DNA of 64,000 nucleotides, taken from assembly GCA_015999875.1 (NCBI GenBank), contig JAECRG010000001.1, positions 607,330 through 671,329 of the forward strand, read 5' to 3'. Shown here piece after piece: positions 42,382 to 50,896 of the stretch. The position numbers were made by a program, and so were the translations under genes. The stretch's first letter is position 1; every line of letters begins with the position of its first letter. A model generated the notes under the pieces. That model had not been told where the DNA came from, searched no databases, and was given only the letters and a program-made list of their open reading frames with translations. This DNA comes from Candidatus Saccharimonadota bacterium. Lineage in GTDB: Bacteria; Patescibacteriota; Saccharimonadia; Saccharimonadales; Saccharimonadaceae.

Positions 42382-43475
42382 GCCATATCGCAATCGATGC
42401 ACGCATAATCAATAGTTCGACAGGTAGGTATGTCGAGCGACTTATACACTATCTCGAGAAGATTGATCAAGTGAACACGTACACTATCCTCGTCCCCGCA
42501 AAAGACAAAGATTTTTACACCCCCAGTAATCCAAACTTCTCAATCCAGACAATTGATTTTGGAAATTATTCTTTTGCCGAGCAGACCAGTTTCTTGAAAT
42601 ACCTCAACACCTTGAAGCCTGATCTTGTGCATTTTTGTATGCCACAACAGCCAGTGTTGTATAACGGCAAGCATGTCACAACATTTCATGACCTAACACT
42701 TCTCAATACCTATAATTCTGACAAAAATTGGCTCGTATTCCACGCTAAGCAAATCGTAGGCCGGTTTGTATTTCACCGGGTACTCTCGACTAGTAGCCGC
42801 GTACTAGTACCAACATGGAACGTTAAACGTGAAGTCGAGGCATTTCACAAAGGTGTCGAAGACAAAGTAGTAGTCACCTACGAAGCAGCGGACAAACTTC
42901 AAGCAGGAAAGGTAACTCCCTACGAATCACCGTATGAAAAGTTTTTGCTCTACGTCGGGCAGCAAAGCGACTACAAAAACATCAAGCGACTCGGCGATGC
43001 ACACCAGAAACTACTCGAGAAGCACCCAGATCTCGGCCTAGTTCTCGTCGGCCGCATCAATAAAAGTGCTCAGATGACAAAAGACTATTTCGAGAAAAAA
43101 GAGTATAAAAACATTCACTTTACAGGTTTTGTCGAAGACGATCAGCGTGATTGGCTATTTGAAAACTGCGCAGCGTATGTATTCCCTTCACTCATGGAAG
43201 GTTTTGGCCTACCACCCCTCGAAGCAATGCAGTATGACGCACCCGTGGTGAGTAGTAACACTTCATGTATGCCCGAGGTACTCGGAAACGCGGCCGAATA
43301 CTTCACTCCGACAGATGTCGGTAGTATGGCACGAGCTATCGACCGAGTGCTTACCGACGAAGATCTTCGTGCGACTCTGATAGAAAATGGCAAAATACAA
43401 CGCGAGAAATATTCATGGCGAAAAATGGCCCAGGAAACTCTAGGCCAGTATAAAATCGCACTACAAGAAAAGTAG
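42378..43475 (+). CDS. Glycosyltransferase family 4
   Basis: A 365-residue GT-B enzyme from the ATG at 42378, which follows GAGGAG at good spacing; a longer in-frame start at 42321 lies within sucD. Motifs are HIAIDARIINSSTGRYVERL, TTFHDLTLLNTYNSD (acceptor-domain His), VLVGRINKSAQM and the donor-site FPSLMEGFGLPPLEAMQYDA (E-x7-E with G-F-G-L-P), then PVVSSNTSCMPEVLGNAA. The pattern matches GT4 mannosyl/rhamnosyl transferases of O-antigen clusters. It is the last gene of the glycan region before the origin block. Sugar donor unknown. Confidence 0.87.
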   Translation: MSHIAIDARIINSSTGRYVERLIHYLEKIDQVNTYTILVPAKDKDFYTPSNPNFSIQTIDFGNYSFAEQTSFLKYLNTLKPDLVHFCMPQQPVLYNGKHVTTFHDLTLLNTYNSDKNWLVFHAKQIVGRFVFHRVLSTSSRVLVPTWNVKREVEAFHKGVEDKVVVTYEAADKLQAGKVTPYESPYEKFLLYVGQQSDYKNIKRLGDAHQKLLEKHPDLGLVLVGRINKSAQMTKDYFEKKEYKNIHFTGFVEDDQRDWLFENCAAYVFPSLMEGFGLPPLEAMQYDAPVVSSNTSCMPEVLGNAAEYFTPTDVGSMARAIDRVLTDEDLRATLIENGKIQREKYSWRKMAQETLGQYKIALQEK

Positions 43476-43481
43476 TAGCTA

Positions 43482-43943
43482 CTAGGAGCTAGCTTGCGCG
43501 ATAATCAAACGTCGCTCACGACCTTCGCCCTCTGAAAAAGTGCGAATATCGCTATACTCAGTAGCCACCTGGTGTACTACTCTGCGATCTGCCGCATTAA
43601 GATCTGCGACATATGAATCACCCGTACTACGGACTTCTTCGATCCAGCCACGAGCCTTCTCGGCAAGTTTCTCGGCGCGCTGCTTCTTATAATCTGCCAC
43701 GTCAACATTCACTCGCTGCACCTCGGCGTCATGATTGCGGAGTACACTCGCCACAATAGACTGAATGCTTCGCAGAGTCTCTGCGTTACGGCCAATCAAA
43801 AGGCTGTTGAGTTCACTTGTACCTACTGACACATTGATTACACCGTCTTCAAATGAGACATCCGTATCGACATTCACTTCAAAAAACGAGATGATATCTT
43901 GCACTGTACGCTGAGCAAGTGCAATAGATTCTTGCTGACTCAT
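43482..43943 (-). CDS. jag: KH/R3H RNA-binding protein (Jag/KhpB-like)
   Basis: A 153-residue protein. The KH domain occupies ~residues 25-85 with NSLLIGRNAETLRSIQSIVA (variant of the G-x-x-G loop), and the R3H domain ~residues 85-150 with RGWIEEVRSTGDSYVADL and NAADRRVVHQVATEYSDIRT, the Arg-x3-His signature. The N-terminal Jag_N domain seen in Firmicutes is absent, giving a minimal form. It binds RNA and, in other bacteria, regulates cell division and elongation with KhpA. It is adjacent to yidC in the conserved jag-yidC-rnpA-rpmH block at the origin, which firmly supports the assignment. Confidence 0.92.
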   Translation of the reverse strand: MSQQESIALAQRTVQDIISFFEVNVDTDVSFEDGVINVSVGTSELNSLLIGRNAETLRSIQSIVASVLRNHDAEVQRVNVDVADYKKQRAEKLAEKARGWIEEVRSTGDSYVADLNAADRRVVHQVATEYSDIRTFSEGEGRERRLIIAQASS

Positions 43944-44951
43944 CTACTTGCCTCCTTTTTTGGTCGACTTCGCGACGACGCGAACAGTAGCTTTCTGAGG
44001 TTGTTTCTTTTTCTTTGACTTTTTTTCAGGAACAGTCGCGACAACTTCCGCATGCTTCGCCTTTGCTTCGCGTGCTTTAGCTTTTTTCTCAGCCTCTTTG
44101 GTTGCTTCGTCTGCGATATCAGCTATGTCTTCCATCTCTTCTTCGTCACGCTTGAGTAGGATATGTTGCTGGAGTACTGCTACTGCTGTAGATACGGCAT
44201 AGTAAAGTGCGATAGCACCCGGCAATGTGAGCATAATACCTGTCATGAAGATGGGGAGAAACTTGACCATTTTTTGCATCACAACAGCATTGATCTCTGA
44301 TTGATCTGCCTGCTTACCTTCGGTAGCTTCAGCCATGAGCTGACGTAGACCCTTTTTCTCACCCGTGGGCTGCTGAGGCATAGTCTGTTTAGATGAAATA
44401 TACTGCAACGAGCCTGCAGCGACCGCTAGGAATATCAAAAACGGACTAGCGCCACTACTACTGATAGCATGTTGAGTTAGATCTACTACACCGAAAAGAT
44501 TTTGATTGAATGTATCTGGGTACTGTATCAGATGCGCGACAGGTTGCCACTGCTCCAGAAACCAATAAGTAAAGTGAGCCAACTCATCACGATGCAGTGT
44601 GAAGATCTGAATCACATGATACAACCCGATAAATATCGGGAGCTGAACAAGCAAGATGCCGATAGTTCGAAACGGATTAACATTGTATTTCTTATAGAGC
44701 TCGAGCATCATCATACCTTCAAGCTGACGATTGCCTTTTGCTTTTTTCTTGAGACGCAGTAGTTCTGGCTGCAATTTGCGCATTGCCTTGACTTGATGTA
44801 GCTGCTTCTTGATGAGCGGCCACATAAGAAGACGGACAATGACAGTGAATATAATCACCGCGATACCAAAATCGCCGCCTGGAATTAGACCATAAAGTGC
44901 CATCAGGGCATTAAATATCGGCTGAACTATAATTAGATCAAAAGGACTCAC
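43944..44951 (-). CDS. yidC: Membrane protein insertase YidC/OxaI
   Basis: A 335-residue membrane protein and the Sec-associated insertase for inner-membrane proteins. The core is FGIAVIIFTVIVRLLMWPLI, with the conserved hydrophilic-groove Arg and the basic cytoplasmic loop KKQLHQVKAMRKLQPELL, a helical hairpin with MLELYKKYNVNP, and later helices (FLPIFMTGIMLTLPGAIALY). There is no large periplasmic P1 domain, so it is the Gram-positive type. The C-terminus is very Lys/Ala-rich (KKSKKKKQPQKA) and probably contacts ribosomes. No lipobox is seen. It is part of the rpmH-rnpA-yidC-jag leftward block. Confidence 0.96.
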   Translation of the reverse strand: MSPFDLIIVQPIFNALMALYGLIPGGDFGIAVIIFTVIVRLLMWPLIKKQLHQVKAMRKLQPELLRLKKKAKGNRQLEGMMMLELYKKYNVNPFRTIGILLVQLPIFIGLYHVIQIFTLHRDELAHFTYWFLEQWQPVAHLIQYPDTFNQNLFGVVDLTQHAISSSGASPFLIFLAVAAGSLQYISSKQTMPQQPTGEKKGLRQLMAEATEGKQADQSEINAVVMQKMVKFLPIFMTGIMLTLPGAIALYYAVSTAVAVLQQHILLKRDEEEMEDIADIADEATKEAEKKAKAREAKAKHAEVVATVPEKKSKKKKQPQKATVRVVAKSTKKGGK

Positions 44952-45002
44952 TTATTTCACCTTCCTTATCGGATTATATACTTACTACGTAGTATACCAT
45001 TT

Positions 45003-45359
45003 TTACTCTGTTGGTGCGAGTGCGTCAGACTCTCGTAATTGCTGGTAGAGCTGTGATTCTATTTCTGAATGCGGCATGAATGCTACTTCCGCGGAACATA
45101 CGATCACCACGACATCTTGCGAATCGACAAGGTGAGGGATTTGTGAGTGTAAAATATGGTACGTACGTCGACGGATTCTGTTGCGTCCGACTGCGCTCTT
45201 GAGAACCTTTTTGCTCACCACTACACTACAGCGAGAATCGCTACGACGCGAATTGGCAATCGCACGCACCACAAACAAGCGTGACCGCGACACTTTTCCG
45301 TTGCGGTAGACGTATTTGAGACTGGCATGGCCGTGAAACCTATTTTTTTGCGCTAGCAT
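45003..45359 (-). CDS. rnpA: Ribonuclease P protein component
   Basis: A 118-residue basic protein that assists the RNase P RNA in removing 5' leaders of tRNA precursors. It starts MLAQKNRFHGHASLKYVYRN and has the substrate-binding SRLFVVRAIAN strand and the RNR signature in VVSKKVLKSAVGRNRIRRRT. The length is normal. It lies downstream of rpmH, but an intrinsic terminator (45393-45424) separates them, and a TGC-TATACT extended -10 (45384-45376, minus strand) lies about 16 nt before the ATG. rnpA and yidC may thus be expressed independently of rpmH. No Shine-Dalgarno sequence is visible. Confidence 0.95.
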   Translation of the reverse strand: MLAQKNRFHGHASLKYVYRNGKVSRSRLFVVRAIANSRRSDSRCSVVVSKKVLKSAVGRNRIRRRTYHILHSQIPHLVDSQDVVVIVCSAEVAFMPHSEIESQLYQQLRESDALAPTE

Positions 45360-45392
45360 AATATATCTGTTACTTAGTATAGCATTTTATAT

Positions 45393-45424
45393 AAAACACC
45401 CGCTCATATTAGAGCGGGTGTTTT
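45393..45424 (-). terminator. Intrinsic terminator after rpmH
   Basis: A perfect 13-bp inverted repeat: AAAACACCCGCTC (45393-45405), a 6-nt loop, and GAGCGGGTGTTTT (45412-45424). On the minus strand it is followed by a T/A tract (TATATAAAATGC). It lies 16 bp past the rpmH stop. It is the only clear intrinsic terminator I found in the window. Confidence 0.85.
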
Positions 45425-45439
45425 AGTGCCTAAACGGGA

Positions 45440-45577
45440 CTAGACCGTTAGACGAGCACGGCCTTTGATTCGGCGGCGCTTGATCACAGCACGACCAGCT
45501 TTGGTCGAGATGCGAGCACGAAAACCGTGCGTACGAGCGCGGTGACGTGTGTGTGGTTGGTGTGTTCGCTTTGGCAT
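45440..45577 (-). CDS. rpmH: 50S ribosomal protein L34
   Basis: A 45-residue, extremely basic protein: [20 protein letters not shown] for the first 20 residues, then [20 protein letters not shown] and ARLTV. The H-G-F-R-x-R pattern and the K-A-G-R-x-V-I-x-R-R-R-x-K-G-R-x-x-L core are diagnostic. L34 is a component of the large ribosomal subunit, and its divergent placement from dnaA is a widely conserved origin arrangement. Start at the ATG at 45577, stop TAG at 45440-45442. It is 45 residues, near the lower end of the family. Confidence 0.97.
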   Translation of the reverse strand: MPKRTHQPHTRHRARTHGFRARISTKAGRAVIKRRRIKGRARLTV

Positions 45578-45586
45578 ATCCGTTCT

Positions 45587-45615
45587 ATTTTAGCGTATCT
45601 CTGTTAATTATTCAA
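45587..45615 (-). promoter_or_regulatory. rpmH promoter
   Basis: TTGAAT (45615-45610) and TAAAAT (45592-45587), both on the minus strand, are separated by 17 nt. The -10 ends 9 nt before the ATG at 45577, so the leader is only a few bases. This is one of the best sigma-70-type matches in the window. Confidence 0.7.
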
Positions 45616-45860
45616 GGTATGGGTTTGCAAATGTGTCATATCTATACCCTACTATATGAGTTGTCCCCTTTTTACCCATGTTTATCCACAGTATTACAGA
45701 TGAAGTTCAAACCTGTGGATAAATGATCGTCATTGCGAGTTGATTTTTACATCACCCTACAACTTGTGGAAAACTCTTGGTTTCTATATAGTTTATACAC
45801 AGACACCCACGGAAATATATATGGGTAAATAACTAGTGGAGAGAGGGAGAGGAACGAACG
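45616..45860. other. Probable oriC region upstream of dnaA, with DnaA boxes
   Basis: The AT-rich rpmH-dnaA intergenic region contains perfect DnaA boxes TTATCCACA at 45682-45690 and its complement TGTGGATAA at 45714-45722, in inverted orientation. Single-mismatch sites are TGTGGAAAA (45765-45773) and TTATACACA (45793-45801). TTGTGG ... TATAGT with a 17-nt spacer (about 45764-45792) is a candidate dnaA promoter. AT-rich GGAAATATATATGGGTAAAT lies near 45811-45830. The heptamer TACCCAT or its complement occurs at 45673-45679 and 45821-45827, with a partial copy near 45619. The dnaA ribosome binding site is GGAGAGG before the ATG at 45861. Confidence 0.75.
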
Positions 45861-47222
45861 ATGGCGACTACACATTCGTTGTGGCAAAGCGTACTCGGTG
45901 AAATCGAGCTATCAGTCTCACATGCCACGTTTGCCACTTGGTTTCAAAATACCGAGCTCCTCGATGACAATGAAGACAATATTACTATTGCAGTACCGAA
46001 TGTCTTTGCTATACGTCAGTTCCAAATTAAGTACGACGATCAGGTAAAATCAATCCTGAAGAAAAATGGTGTTGATGCGAAAGTTATTAACTACGTCGTC
46101 AATACAAAAGGCAAAAAGACTGTCATCAATCGCGAGACAACAAAAACCGCCCCGCCAAAAGAAGAGTTTATGCAGCTTCCACAGACTCGCACGGAGCAGA
46201 TCGCCTCAAACACACTCAATCCCCGCTATTCTTTCGACAACTTTATAGTTGGTTCAAGTAACGATTTGGCGTATACCGCATGCCATACAGTTGCAAATAG
46301 CCCTGGCACTAAATACAACCCTCTCTTCCTTTACGGTGGCGTGGGACTTGGCAAGACACACCTCATGCAAGCCGTCGGCAATAAGATCAAGGCCACTGAT
46401 CCATCTGCGCGTATCCTGTATATAAATACGGAAACGTTTACAAAAGAGTTTATCGAGATGATTCGCTTCAAGAAAAGTGGCTTTTCCGAAAAATATCGTA
46501 ATGTCGACGTACTAATTATCGACGATATGCAGTTTATCGCAGGAAAAGAAAAAGTACAGGAAGAATTTTTCCATACGTTCAATGCTCTCCATCAGGCAAA
46601 CAAGCAAATCATAATCAGTAGCGACAAACCACCGAAGAGCATCCCGACTCTCACAGAGCGTCTGCGTAGCCGTTTTGAATGGGGTATGGCGATTGATATC
46701 CAGATGCCGGATTTTGAAACAAGGTGCGCAATCATTGAAGCAAAAGCTAACTTATCTGGCATTACGCTAGGTAAGGAAACTGTGGAGTACCTCGCAGCAA
46801 ACATCAAGACAAACGTCCGCGAACTTGAAGGTGCGCTCAACCAGCTGCTTGCATACGCCGAAATGCGAGGTATTGAGCCAGACATCTCTACAGCAGAGGG
46901 TTTGATCGGCAACGTGCGCCGCACTCGCCCTCAACACATCACATCAAAACAAATCATAGATCGAACTGCAAAATACTTCCAAATTTCAACAATCGAAATG
47001 TGTAGCGCGAAACGAGACAAACATATCGTGCTTCCGCGCCAGATCGCAATGTACCTACTTCGTAGCGAGCTACATCTCAGCTTCCCGAAGATAGCGGGCG
47101 AACTTGGACGCAAAGACCATACGACCGCCATCCATTCAATCGAAAAAATCGAAAAAGCAATCAAGCTTGATTTCAGTATTCGTGAACATGTTGCAGAGAT
47201 AAAGGATAAATTATATGCGTAG
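45861..47222 (+). CDS. dnaA: Chromosomal replication initiator protein DnaA
   Basis: A 453-residue protein that binds DnaA boxes, melts the origin and loads the replicative helicase. Domain I (~1-90) begins WQSVLGEIELSVSHATFATW; domain II is a short linker. The AAA+ domain III (~115-330) has Walker A GGVGLGKTHLMQAVG, Walker B DVLIIDDMQFIAGKE and the sensor/arginine-finger regions LTERLRSRFEWGMAIDIQ. Domain IV has the DNA-binding signature LGRKDHTTAIHSIEKIEK. The preceding GGAGAGG is a good Shine-Dalgarno sequence. It leads the dnaA-dnaN-recF block and is probably autoregulated through the upstream DnaA boxes. Confidence 0.98.
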   Translation: MATTHSLWQSVLGEIELSVSHATFATWFQNTELLDDNEDNITIAVPNVFAIRQFQIKYDDQVKSILKKNGVDAKVINYVVNTKGKKTVINRETTKTAPPKEEFMQLPQTRTEQIASNTLNPRYSFDNFIVGSSNDLAYTACHTVANSPGTKYNPLFLYGGVGLGKTHLMQAVGNKIKATDPSARILYINTETFTKEFIEMIRFKKSGFSEKYRNVDVLIIDDMQFIAGKEKVQEEFFHTFNALHQANKQIIISSDKPPKSIPTLTERLRSRFEWGMAIDIQMPDFETRCAIIEAKANLSGITLGKETVEYLAANIKTNVRELEGALNQLLAYAEMRGIEPDISTAEGLIGNVRRTRPQHITSKQIIDRTAKYFQISTIEMCSAKRDKHIVLPRQIAMYLLRSELHLSFPKIAGELGRKDHTTAIHSIEKIEKAIKLDFSIREHVAEIKDKLYA

Positions 47223-47486
47223 CTGTGGACAAGATGTGTATTCACAGGGGACTCGTGACTGGATAACTTGTGTGTTCGTATCCACAGGTGGTAAACAAAC
47301 TACACGAGTTACTCAACAGCCTGCGTACAACCCTCAATTCATCCACAATGTTCTACCCAGTTCATCCCCTATGTTTTCAACAGAAGATTCGTGCTCGATC
47401 ACCTCTGTACTGGCTCGACTTATCCACGTTATCCACAGTACCTATAATTACCCATACAAATTAAAGAAAGGAAAAAGTATATAACT
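47223..47486 (+). other. dnaA-dnaN intergenic DnaA-box cluster (second candidate origin element)
   Basis: This 264-bp spacer holds two abutting direct boxes, TTATCCACG (47420-47428) and TTATCCACA (47429-47437). Single-mismatch boxes lie at 47224-47232 (TGTGGACAA), 47278-47286 (GTATCCACA) and 47339-47347 (TCATCCACA). TACCCAT recurs at 47449-47455. A frame open from 47215 is judged non-coding. AAAGAAAGGA upstream of 47487 is the dnaN ribosome binding site. The density of boxes suggests a bipartite origin or DnaA control of dnaN. Confidence 0.7.
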
Positions 47487-48587
47487 ATGGAGCTCTCAGT
47501 TTTACAAGAAAATCTCACTCGAGCACTTAGTGCAGTTGGACGAGTAGCAAGTAGCCGTACACAATTACCGATCTTAAATAACATCTTGCTCCGTACAGAC
47601 GGTAACCGTTTATTGGTAGCTGCAATGAACATGGAAATAGCTTCCACTCAATTTGTAGGAGCCAAGATTACGACACCTGGTGCAATCACAATCCCCGCTC
47701 GTCTCGTGACTGACTTTGTCTCGAGTCTGCCAAAAGGAACTATCGAGTTACAGGTAAAAGGCACGCAGCTCCACCTATCATCTGGTAAATATAGTTCGGT
47801 CATTAATGGTCTAGGAGCTGAGGACTTTCCTGAACTACCTGTGATCGAAGAGGATGTGGCAGTACGTTATAGTATCGCTGCGAGTGATTTCAAACAAGCA
47901 GTGAGTCAGACAATCGTGACAACCTCAAATGATGCTACTAGACCCGTTTTAACAGGTGTGTACTGGCATTCACATGAAGGTGGCTTGTATCTTGCTGGCA
48001 CTGACGGGTATCGGCTCTCTGAGCGACGACTCGTGAAGACAACTAGCGAGGTTGCAGCAATCGTACCGACCACAAGTTTACAGGAGGTACTTCGTACCAT
48101 CAGCGATGACATCAAAGAGATCGAAGTGTTGTTTGATGAATCCCAAGTTCGTTTCCGTCTCGACGAAGCTGAAGTGACGAGTCAGCTGATTAGCGGCAAC
48201 TTCCCTCCCTACCGACAACTCATACCCGAAAAGACCGACACTCATGTGCTGCTTCCGAAAAACGAGTTTGTACGCATCACTAAAATAGCGGGCCTTTTTG
48301 CGCGTGATTCTGGTGGCAGTGTGACGATTCGTGCCGACGAAGATACGAAGCTTCTTTCGCTTCACTCAATCGCCTCGGAACTGGGCGAAAATACCTCGGA
48401 AGCCGATGCTAAGATCACTGGAGGTGGTACCGTCACGCTTAACTCGCGATATCTTAGTGAAGCATTGTCTGTTCTAGATGGAGATAACGTTTCATTTAGC
48501 TTCTCTGGAAAACTCGCCCCTACTGTTTTGACTGCCGATGGCAAAGACGTGAACTACAAACACATCATCATGCCACTTAAGAGCTAG
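47487..48587 (+). CDS. dnaN: DNA polymerase III sliding clamp (beta subunit)
   Basis: The 366-residue ring-forming clamp tethers DNA polymerase III to DNA. Three repeated clamp domains are visible: MELSVLQENLTRALSAVGRV (domain 1), VRYSIAASDFKQAVSQTIVT (domain 2) and THVLLPKNEFVRITKIAGLF (domain 3). Conserved TDGYRLSERR forms part of the protein-binding pocket, and the C-terminal segment ends with the typical I-M-P-L. Length and position between dnaA and recF are standard. Confidence 0.97.
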   Translation: MELSVLQENLTRALSAVGRVASSRTQLPILNNILLRTDGNRLLVAAMNMEIASTQFVGAKITTPGAITIPARLVTDFVSSLPKGTIELQVKGTQLHLSSGKYSSVINGLGAEDFPELPVIEEDVAVRYSIAASDFKQAVSQTIVTTSNDATRPVLTGVYWHSHEGGLYLAGTDGYRLSERRLVKTTSEVAAIVPTTSLQEVLRTISDDIKEIEVLFDESQVRFRLDEAEVTSQLISGNFPPYRQLIPEKTDTHVLLPKNEFVRITKIAGLFARDSGGSVTIRADEDTKLLSLHSIASELGENTSEADAKITGGGTVTLNSRYLSEALSVLDGDNVSFSFSGKLAPTVLTADGKDVNYKHIIMPLKS

Positions 48588-48592
48588 GCAAT

Positions 48593-49636
48593 ATGGAAGT
48601 ATCCGGGCTCCGTGTCCAGCACACCAGAAGTCACAGTGATGCAAAGTTCACTTTTTCTTCGCGCGTAAGTGTGATTACCGGTAAGAATGGATCTGGTAAA
48701 ACAACCTTACTCGAAGCACTTCATATTGCGCTGCGCGGCTCATCATTTCGCGGCACAGATAGCGAAATCTTGACACGCGATGAATCATGGTGGCGTATCG
48801 ATGTGGCGCTAGCTGACAACGAGCCACGTATCGTTAAATTTGACAGTGCTAAGCAGTCGGGTCGTAAACAGTTTGAAGTAGACACAAAGATATCCTATCG
48901 TCTTCCCGCTGCCAAAAAATATCCAATCATATTATTTGAACCGGACGATTTACGACTACTTAATGGTTCGCCTGCGCGCCGTCGACAGTTCGTCGATACG
49001 TTTATAGCTCAAATCAATCCACAGTACCCAGCAACTGTCCGTAAGTATGACAGAGCGCTTAAGCAGCGTAACGCACTCCTGAAGCAGCAGTATGTCTCGA
49101 GAGACAATGTATTTGTCTGGGATATGGCGATCGCAGAGTATGGTGCCGAGATAATCCGTGAGCGTACTCAAGTACTTGAACGTATCAACCAATCTCTCAC
49201 GGATACATATCAGAGTATCGCTGGTACAGACGACACCGTCTCCCTTCATTATTCCCATACTATGATAGACGGGATTGAGCAGAAGATTGTAAACGAACTG
49301 CATCAGAATTTCGAAAGAGATCAATTACTTGGCTTTACAAGCACTGGTCCACACCGGCACGACATCATCTCTGAATTCAATGGCTCACCAGCGATGGCAG
49401 TAGCCTCTCGCGGTGAAATACGAAGTGTCATCCTGGCGTTGAAGTTTATTGAGGTAGATGTAGCGGAGGCTGCGACAGGTCTCTCGCCTATTGTACTACT
49501 CGACGATGTGTTTGCTGAGCTCGACGAAACGCGTCAGCAGCGTCTGGCAGAAAAATGTCGAGGTAATCAGATGTTTATCACTAGCACGAGTGCTTATACG
49601 GGTATTGATAGTGCGGCTGTTATTTCGCTTGATTGA
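48593..49636 (+). CDS. recF: DNA replication and repair protein RecF
   Basis: A 347-residue SMC-like ATPase that assists RecA loading at gaps. Walker A is ITGKNGSGKTTLLEALHIA, the middle has LFEPDDLRLLNGSPARRRQF (a RecF hallmark), the signature region is AVASRGEIRSVILALKFIE (signature S-R-G-E), and Walker B is IVLLDDVFAELDETRQQRL. It starts 5 bp after dnaN. Its last 17 bases overlap the convergent small membrane-protein gene at 49620. The TGA stop also supports the standard genetic code. Confidence 0.95.
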   Translation: MEVSGLRVQHTRSHSDAKFTFSSRVSVITGKNGSGKTTLLEALHIALRGSSFRGTDSEILTRDESWWRIDVALADNEPRIVKFDSAKQSGRKQFEVDTKISYRLPAAKKYPIILFEPDDLRLLNGSPARRRQFVDTFIAQINPQYPATVRKYDRALKQRNALLKQQYVSRDNVFVWDMAIAEYGAEIIRERTQVLERINQSLTDTYQSIAGTDDTVSLHYSHTMIDGIEQKIVNELHQNFERDQLLGFTSTGPHRHDIISEFNGSPAMAVASRGEIRSVILALKFIEVDVAEAATGLSPIVLLDDVFAELDETRQQRLAEKCRGNQMFITSTSAYTGIDSAAVISLD

Positions 49637-50240
49637 TGTCGAGAAGAATAGAGCGATCGACATCACGGTAGAACGGAACGCTCAAGATGGGCGCAGGTGG
49701 CATGGAACGAAGTTGCCATTTACCGTCTTTTTTCTCGGCTAGAATACGCAAAGTATCTGCGTTATCCCCTAGTGGATCGCGTGCGATAAGAATCGCGCCA
49801 TAGTACTCACCTTGGTGATATAGCCTACCTCGTGCGAGAGTGTAGTCTGTTTCTGCTTTCGGGTAACTTTGACGTAGGAGTGCTTCAATCGCAGTGCGTT
49901 CATGTACGTATAGTGACCGGAGGTATGAGTCAGTGTAATTAAAGGTTGTATTAATAGTATATGTGGTGCTATCTACTGTAAGTGTGCGTGCCTCTAGTTT
50001 GATATTATTGCCAACGTTACGCATGGCGTACTCGCCTTTTTTGAGACGTACTGGCTGAGCATCGATTGGGTATAGCTTTTGTTTGTCGGCTCCAACTATC
50101 TCGACGTATCCCTGTGCTGAATTAAAGCGAAATGTTACTTCTTGAAACGAGTATATGTAGTTCCAGAGTGCATAGGCACCTATGCATGCGGCAATTATTC
50201 CTATGAGTGAAAGCGCTATGCGAATAGATTGGCGCTGCAT
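49620..50240 (-). CDS. Single-span membrane protein, cassette B gene 4
   Basis: A 206-residue protein with one N-terminal membrane helix (IALSLIGIIAACIGAYALW) and a ~175-residue extracellular domain that I do not recognise. It is clearly related to the protein at 55227-55913: both have the helix followed by SF-Q-x-x-T-x, an RLKKGEYA / RLKKGSYA strand, ALLRQSYP / QTILQKYP and the pattern G-x-Y-Y/W-x-A-x-L, then DTLRILAEKKDGKW / DTLRIIAHNEDGVW. It overlaps its upstream partner by 1 bp and recF by 17 bp. A structural or assembly role in the type IV secretion-like machine is inferred from its conserved place in both cassettes. Confidence 0.72.
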   Translation of the reverse strand: MQRQSIRIALSLIGIIAACIGAYALWNYIYSFQEVTFRFNSAQGYVEIVGADKQKLYPIDAQPVRLKKGEYAMRNVGNNIKLEARTLTVDSTTYTINTTFNYTDSYLRSLYVHERTAIEALLRQSYPKAETDYTLARGRLYHQGEYYGAILIARDPLGDNADTLRILAEKKDGKWQLRSMPPAPILSVPFYRDVDRSILLDINQAK

Positions 50241-50896
50241 CAGTTTGCCTCCAATGGATTTTTGTAGCCATCGTACTGTATGCGGTAGTCTGTCGGCTCA
50301 TAGCCTTTTTTTCGAAGGAACGTGAGCGCGGCCTGACGCTTCTCTGCGGAGGTGCCCCACACGACGAGCTCTACTGATTTATCATCATAATTTCGGTAGT
50401 CTATAGAATAATACGGATCTTTGATTGGTAGGATGTTGACGATCGGGTTGGCGGATTTGAAAAGTGTATTGTATTCACGATTTTTTTCTACGGTCAACAA
50501 CTCAAGTCGCTGGTATTCAGACTTGTGTGATTCTTGCCAATCGATCGACTCCTTGGATTTGCCGGCAAGTCCGATGTAGATATACGGTGTGGAATCTTCG
50601 GAGACTCGAAGATCTCGTGTTTGTGACGCGAAGCCCTCACGAGCAACGGTCACTTTGTATTCGCCGGGTTTGAGGTACGCTTCGCCGCGACTCGTAAGCG
50701 CTTCTCCCGTGTTTGTCTTTACTGTGGCGTCTCGGGGCACTACTTCTACAGCCACAGGTAATTTACCACGTCGCTGCTGGCTAGCTTGGTACGTAGAGTA
50801 GATGGCGACAAATATACACAAGACAACAAGCAGTACTACGCCCACTAAGATGGCGAGACGATACTTTCCTAGGTAATAAGATAATTCGTACTGCAT
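50240..50896 (-). CDS. Membrane protein with PEGA-like domain, cassette B gene 3
   Basis: A 218-residue protein with one membrane helix (AILVGVVLLVVLCIFVAIYS). Residues ~45-120 resemble a PEGA carbohydrate/peptidoglycan-binding repeat: VAVEVVPRDATVKTN, then AYLKPGEYKVTVAREGF. The C-terminal ~85 residues carry NPIVNILPIKDPYYSIDYR, nearly identical in its core to NYPIVKLLPIKDPYYSIGYL of the paralogue at 55910-56581, and both end near Y-K-N-P-L. The shared, invariant LPIKDPYYSI suggests a contact surface with a common partner. It lies between the hydrolase gene and the small membrane-protein gene with no gap. Function unknown. Confidence 0.72.
   Translation of the reverse strand: MQYELSYYLGKYRLAILVGVVLLVVLCIFVAIYSTYQASQQRRGKLPVAVEVVPRDATVKTNTGEALTSRGEAYLKPGEYKVTVAREGFASQTRDLRVSEDSTPYIYIGLAGKSKESIDWQESHKSEYQRLELLTVEKNREYNTLFKSANPIVNILPIKDPYYSIDYRNYDDKSVELVVWGTSAEKRQAALTFLRKKGYEPTDYRIQYDGYKNPLEAN

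Noticed and set aside
47215-47484. An 89-codon open frame downstream of dnaA
   Set aside because: It coincides with the DnaA-box cluster, has no ribosome binding site and reads through TTATCCACA repeats; it looks like chance openness.
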